Notes under the pieces: generated by a model
The model's input: only the letters and a program-made list of their open reading frames with translations
What the model was told of the DNA's origin: nothing
Database searches by the model: none
In this document: positions 5,149-5,951 of the stretch, piece after piece
Layout of the letters: the number at the start of each line of letters is the position of its first letter
Position numbering within the stretch: position 1 is the first letter of the stretch
Position numbers and translations under genes: made by a program
NCBI GenBank assembly: GCA_030836345.1
Contig: JAURQA010000265.1
Coordinates: forward strand, 1-5,951
DNA length: 5,951 bases
Direction: 5' to 3'
Source of the DNA: Bacteroidota bacterium
GTDB taxonomy: Bacteria; Bacteroidota; Bacteroidia; NS11-12g; UBA955

Positions 5149-5951
5149 ATGAAAAAGATATTCTTCATGTTTGTGTTGGCCGTATCTCTAGGGATTGTAA
5201 GCTTGGAAAGTTGTAAAAAGTGCAAGTGCCAAGATCCTGGTAATCCTGATTGCGAGAACTATGATCCCTGTTTTGGAAAATCTGAGGTTAAAGCTGCTTT
5301 TTCAAGGGGGGGGCAATGGTCACCTCCGGCAGGTTTTTTTGGTGTAGATGATTATGTGCATGATAAAGACTCAGTGTATAGCAACAATTCAAGATTTAGA
5401 TTTTCCGCATTAACTCCAAGTGCGACTTATACATGGAAATTGGGTTCAGAAACCATTACAGATAGCACTTTTGCTCGAAGGTTCTCGGGTGTGCCGGAAG
5501 GCTGGTACGAGGCCCGATTAATCGTAGAAGCCGAACCAAATAAGCAGTGTTTCCCCAATGATGACGGGAAAGACACTCTGGTTAAACGCTGGTATATGAT
5601 GCCTCGAAACAAGCTCCCAATAATAGGGGCTTACAAAGTGCTTTTTGAAGGAGCAACAGATAGTAGTATTGTACAAGTTCGTCCTTGGGAAATTTCAACA
5701 GCTACTTCACAGCGCAACCACGAAATCATTGATTTTCAGTCTGAGGAAAATATTTGCTTACTAAACTTTACTAATACCGCGGACACATTAACCAATTTCG
5801 AATTCCGAAGCCGTCCCCAAATATTAAGTGGTCATTGGATTGGGTTTAATGATAAAACTACTAGAGGCTTTCCATTCCAAGGATATATGCGGTTGGATGG
5901 GAACCAAGTATCAGCAGAATATCAATTTGAAGAATTTAGTCAAACCGAGCC
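5149..5951 (+). CDS. Surface lipoprotein with PKD-like stretch, 3' end outside the window
   Basis: The frame opens at ATG 5149, 2 bases after the preceding stop, and stays open to the end of the window (267 complete codons), so the C-terminus is unseen. Residues 1-21 form a lipoprotein signal, with lipobox LESC and lipidated Cys22. Right after it comes a Cys-rich segment, KKCKCQDPGNPDCENYDPC (23-41), with four more Cys. YTWKLG with a following FSGVPEGWYEARLIV (about residues 95-125) resembles a PKD/Ig-type beta-sandwich strand pattern. The remainder, including GHWIGFN and FQGYMRLDG, looks beta-rich without a recognised motif. Anchoring in the outer membrane is expected from the signal. Co-transcription with the secreted protein upstream suggests a shared surface function. 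Eight consecutive G at 5306-5313 (codons 53-55) lie early in the gene. No family is firmly recognised. Confidence 0.85.
   Translation, partial: MKKIFFMFVLAVSLGIVSLESCKKCKCQDPGNPDCENYDPCFGKSEVKAAFSRGGQWSPPAGFFGVDDYVHDKDSVYSNNSRFRFSALTPSATYTWKLGSETITDSTFARRFSGVPEGWYEARLIVEAEPNKQCFPNDDGKDTLVKRWYMMPRNKLPIIGAYKVLFEGATDSSIVQVRPWEISTATSQRNHEIIDFQSEENICLLNFTNTADTLTNFEFRSRPQILSGHWIGFNDKTTRGFPFQGYMRLDGNQVSAEYQFEEFSQTE

Noticed and set aside
4950..5225. Minus-strand 91-codon frame across the junction of the last two genes
   Set aside because: It is antisense to the conserved C-terminal region upstream and to the lipoprotein signal downstream, with no support of its own.
1..5951. CRISPR array, tRNA, rRNA or transposase
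   Set aside because: No regularly spaced repeats, cloverleaf-like sequence or transposase reading frame was seen on either strand.

Overview
The window looks like a chromosomal segment from a member of the Bacteroidota, most likely a flavobacterium. Supporting signs are the A+T-rich spacers, start sites preceded by TAnnTTTG-like promoter elements instead of clear Shine-Dalgarno sequences, a stand-alone methionine synthase homocysteine-binding protein (split MetH), lipoproteins whose lipobox Cys is followed by Lys, and a secreted protein with the 'WWSDFVF...KDYKL...HLPEIPS' C-terminus common in marine and soil Bacteroidota. Genus cannot be told from the sequence. All convincing genes lie on the + strand.

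Layout. Positions 1-221 hold the end of a glutamate dehydrogenase gene. A 31-base gap leads to psd, a short-type phosphatidylserine decarboxylase (253-903), which carries its two membrane segments and Gly-Ser self-cleavage site. A small secreted Cys/Lys-rich protein follows (932-1309, with its own candidate promoter), closed by a strong intrinsic terminator (1329-1364). A two-gene unit comes next: a membrane-anchored protein of unknown function (1385-2254) overlapping by 4 bases the homocysteine S-methyltransferase half of methionine synthase (2251-3261). The cobalamin/folate half is not beside it.

Positions 3262-3940 contain no intact gene. The first part (about 3340-3726) is a decayed thioredoxin-fold lipoprotein. 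Its lipoprotein signal, WCxxC active site, the following helix and a likely cis-Pro segment can be pieced together across one in-frame stop and two or three frameshifts. The rest (3727-3940) is A+T-rich with short repeats and no gene.

The last part is a second unit that appears more G+C-rich. A secreted 401-residue surface-type protein with GIGT/GINTATP beta-repeats, a tail-fibre-like C-terminal region and a terminal coiled coil (3941-5146) is followed 2 bases later by a surface lipoprotein with a PKD-like stretch, which runs off the end of the window (5149-5951+). These two are probably co-transcribed and act at the outer surface.

No RNA gene, CRISPR array, insertion sequence or prophage was seen. 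The most notable observations are the fragmented thioredoxin lipoprotein, the orphan MetH half with its overlapping membrane partner, the Cys/Lys-rich secreted protein, the surface-protein/lipoprotein pair, and an eight-G tract inside the lipoprotein gene.
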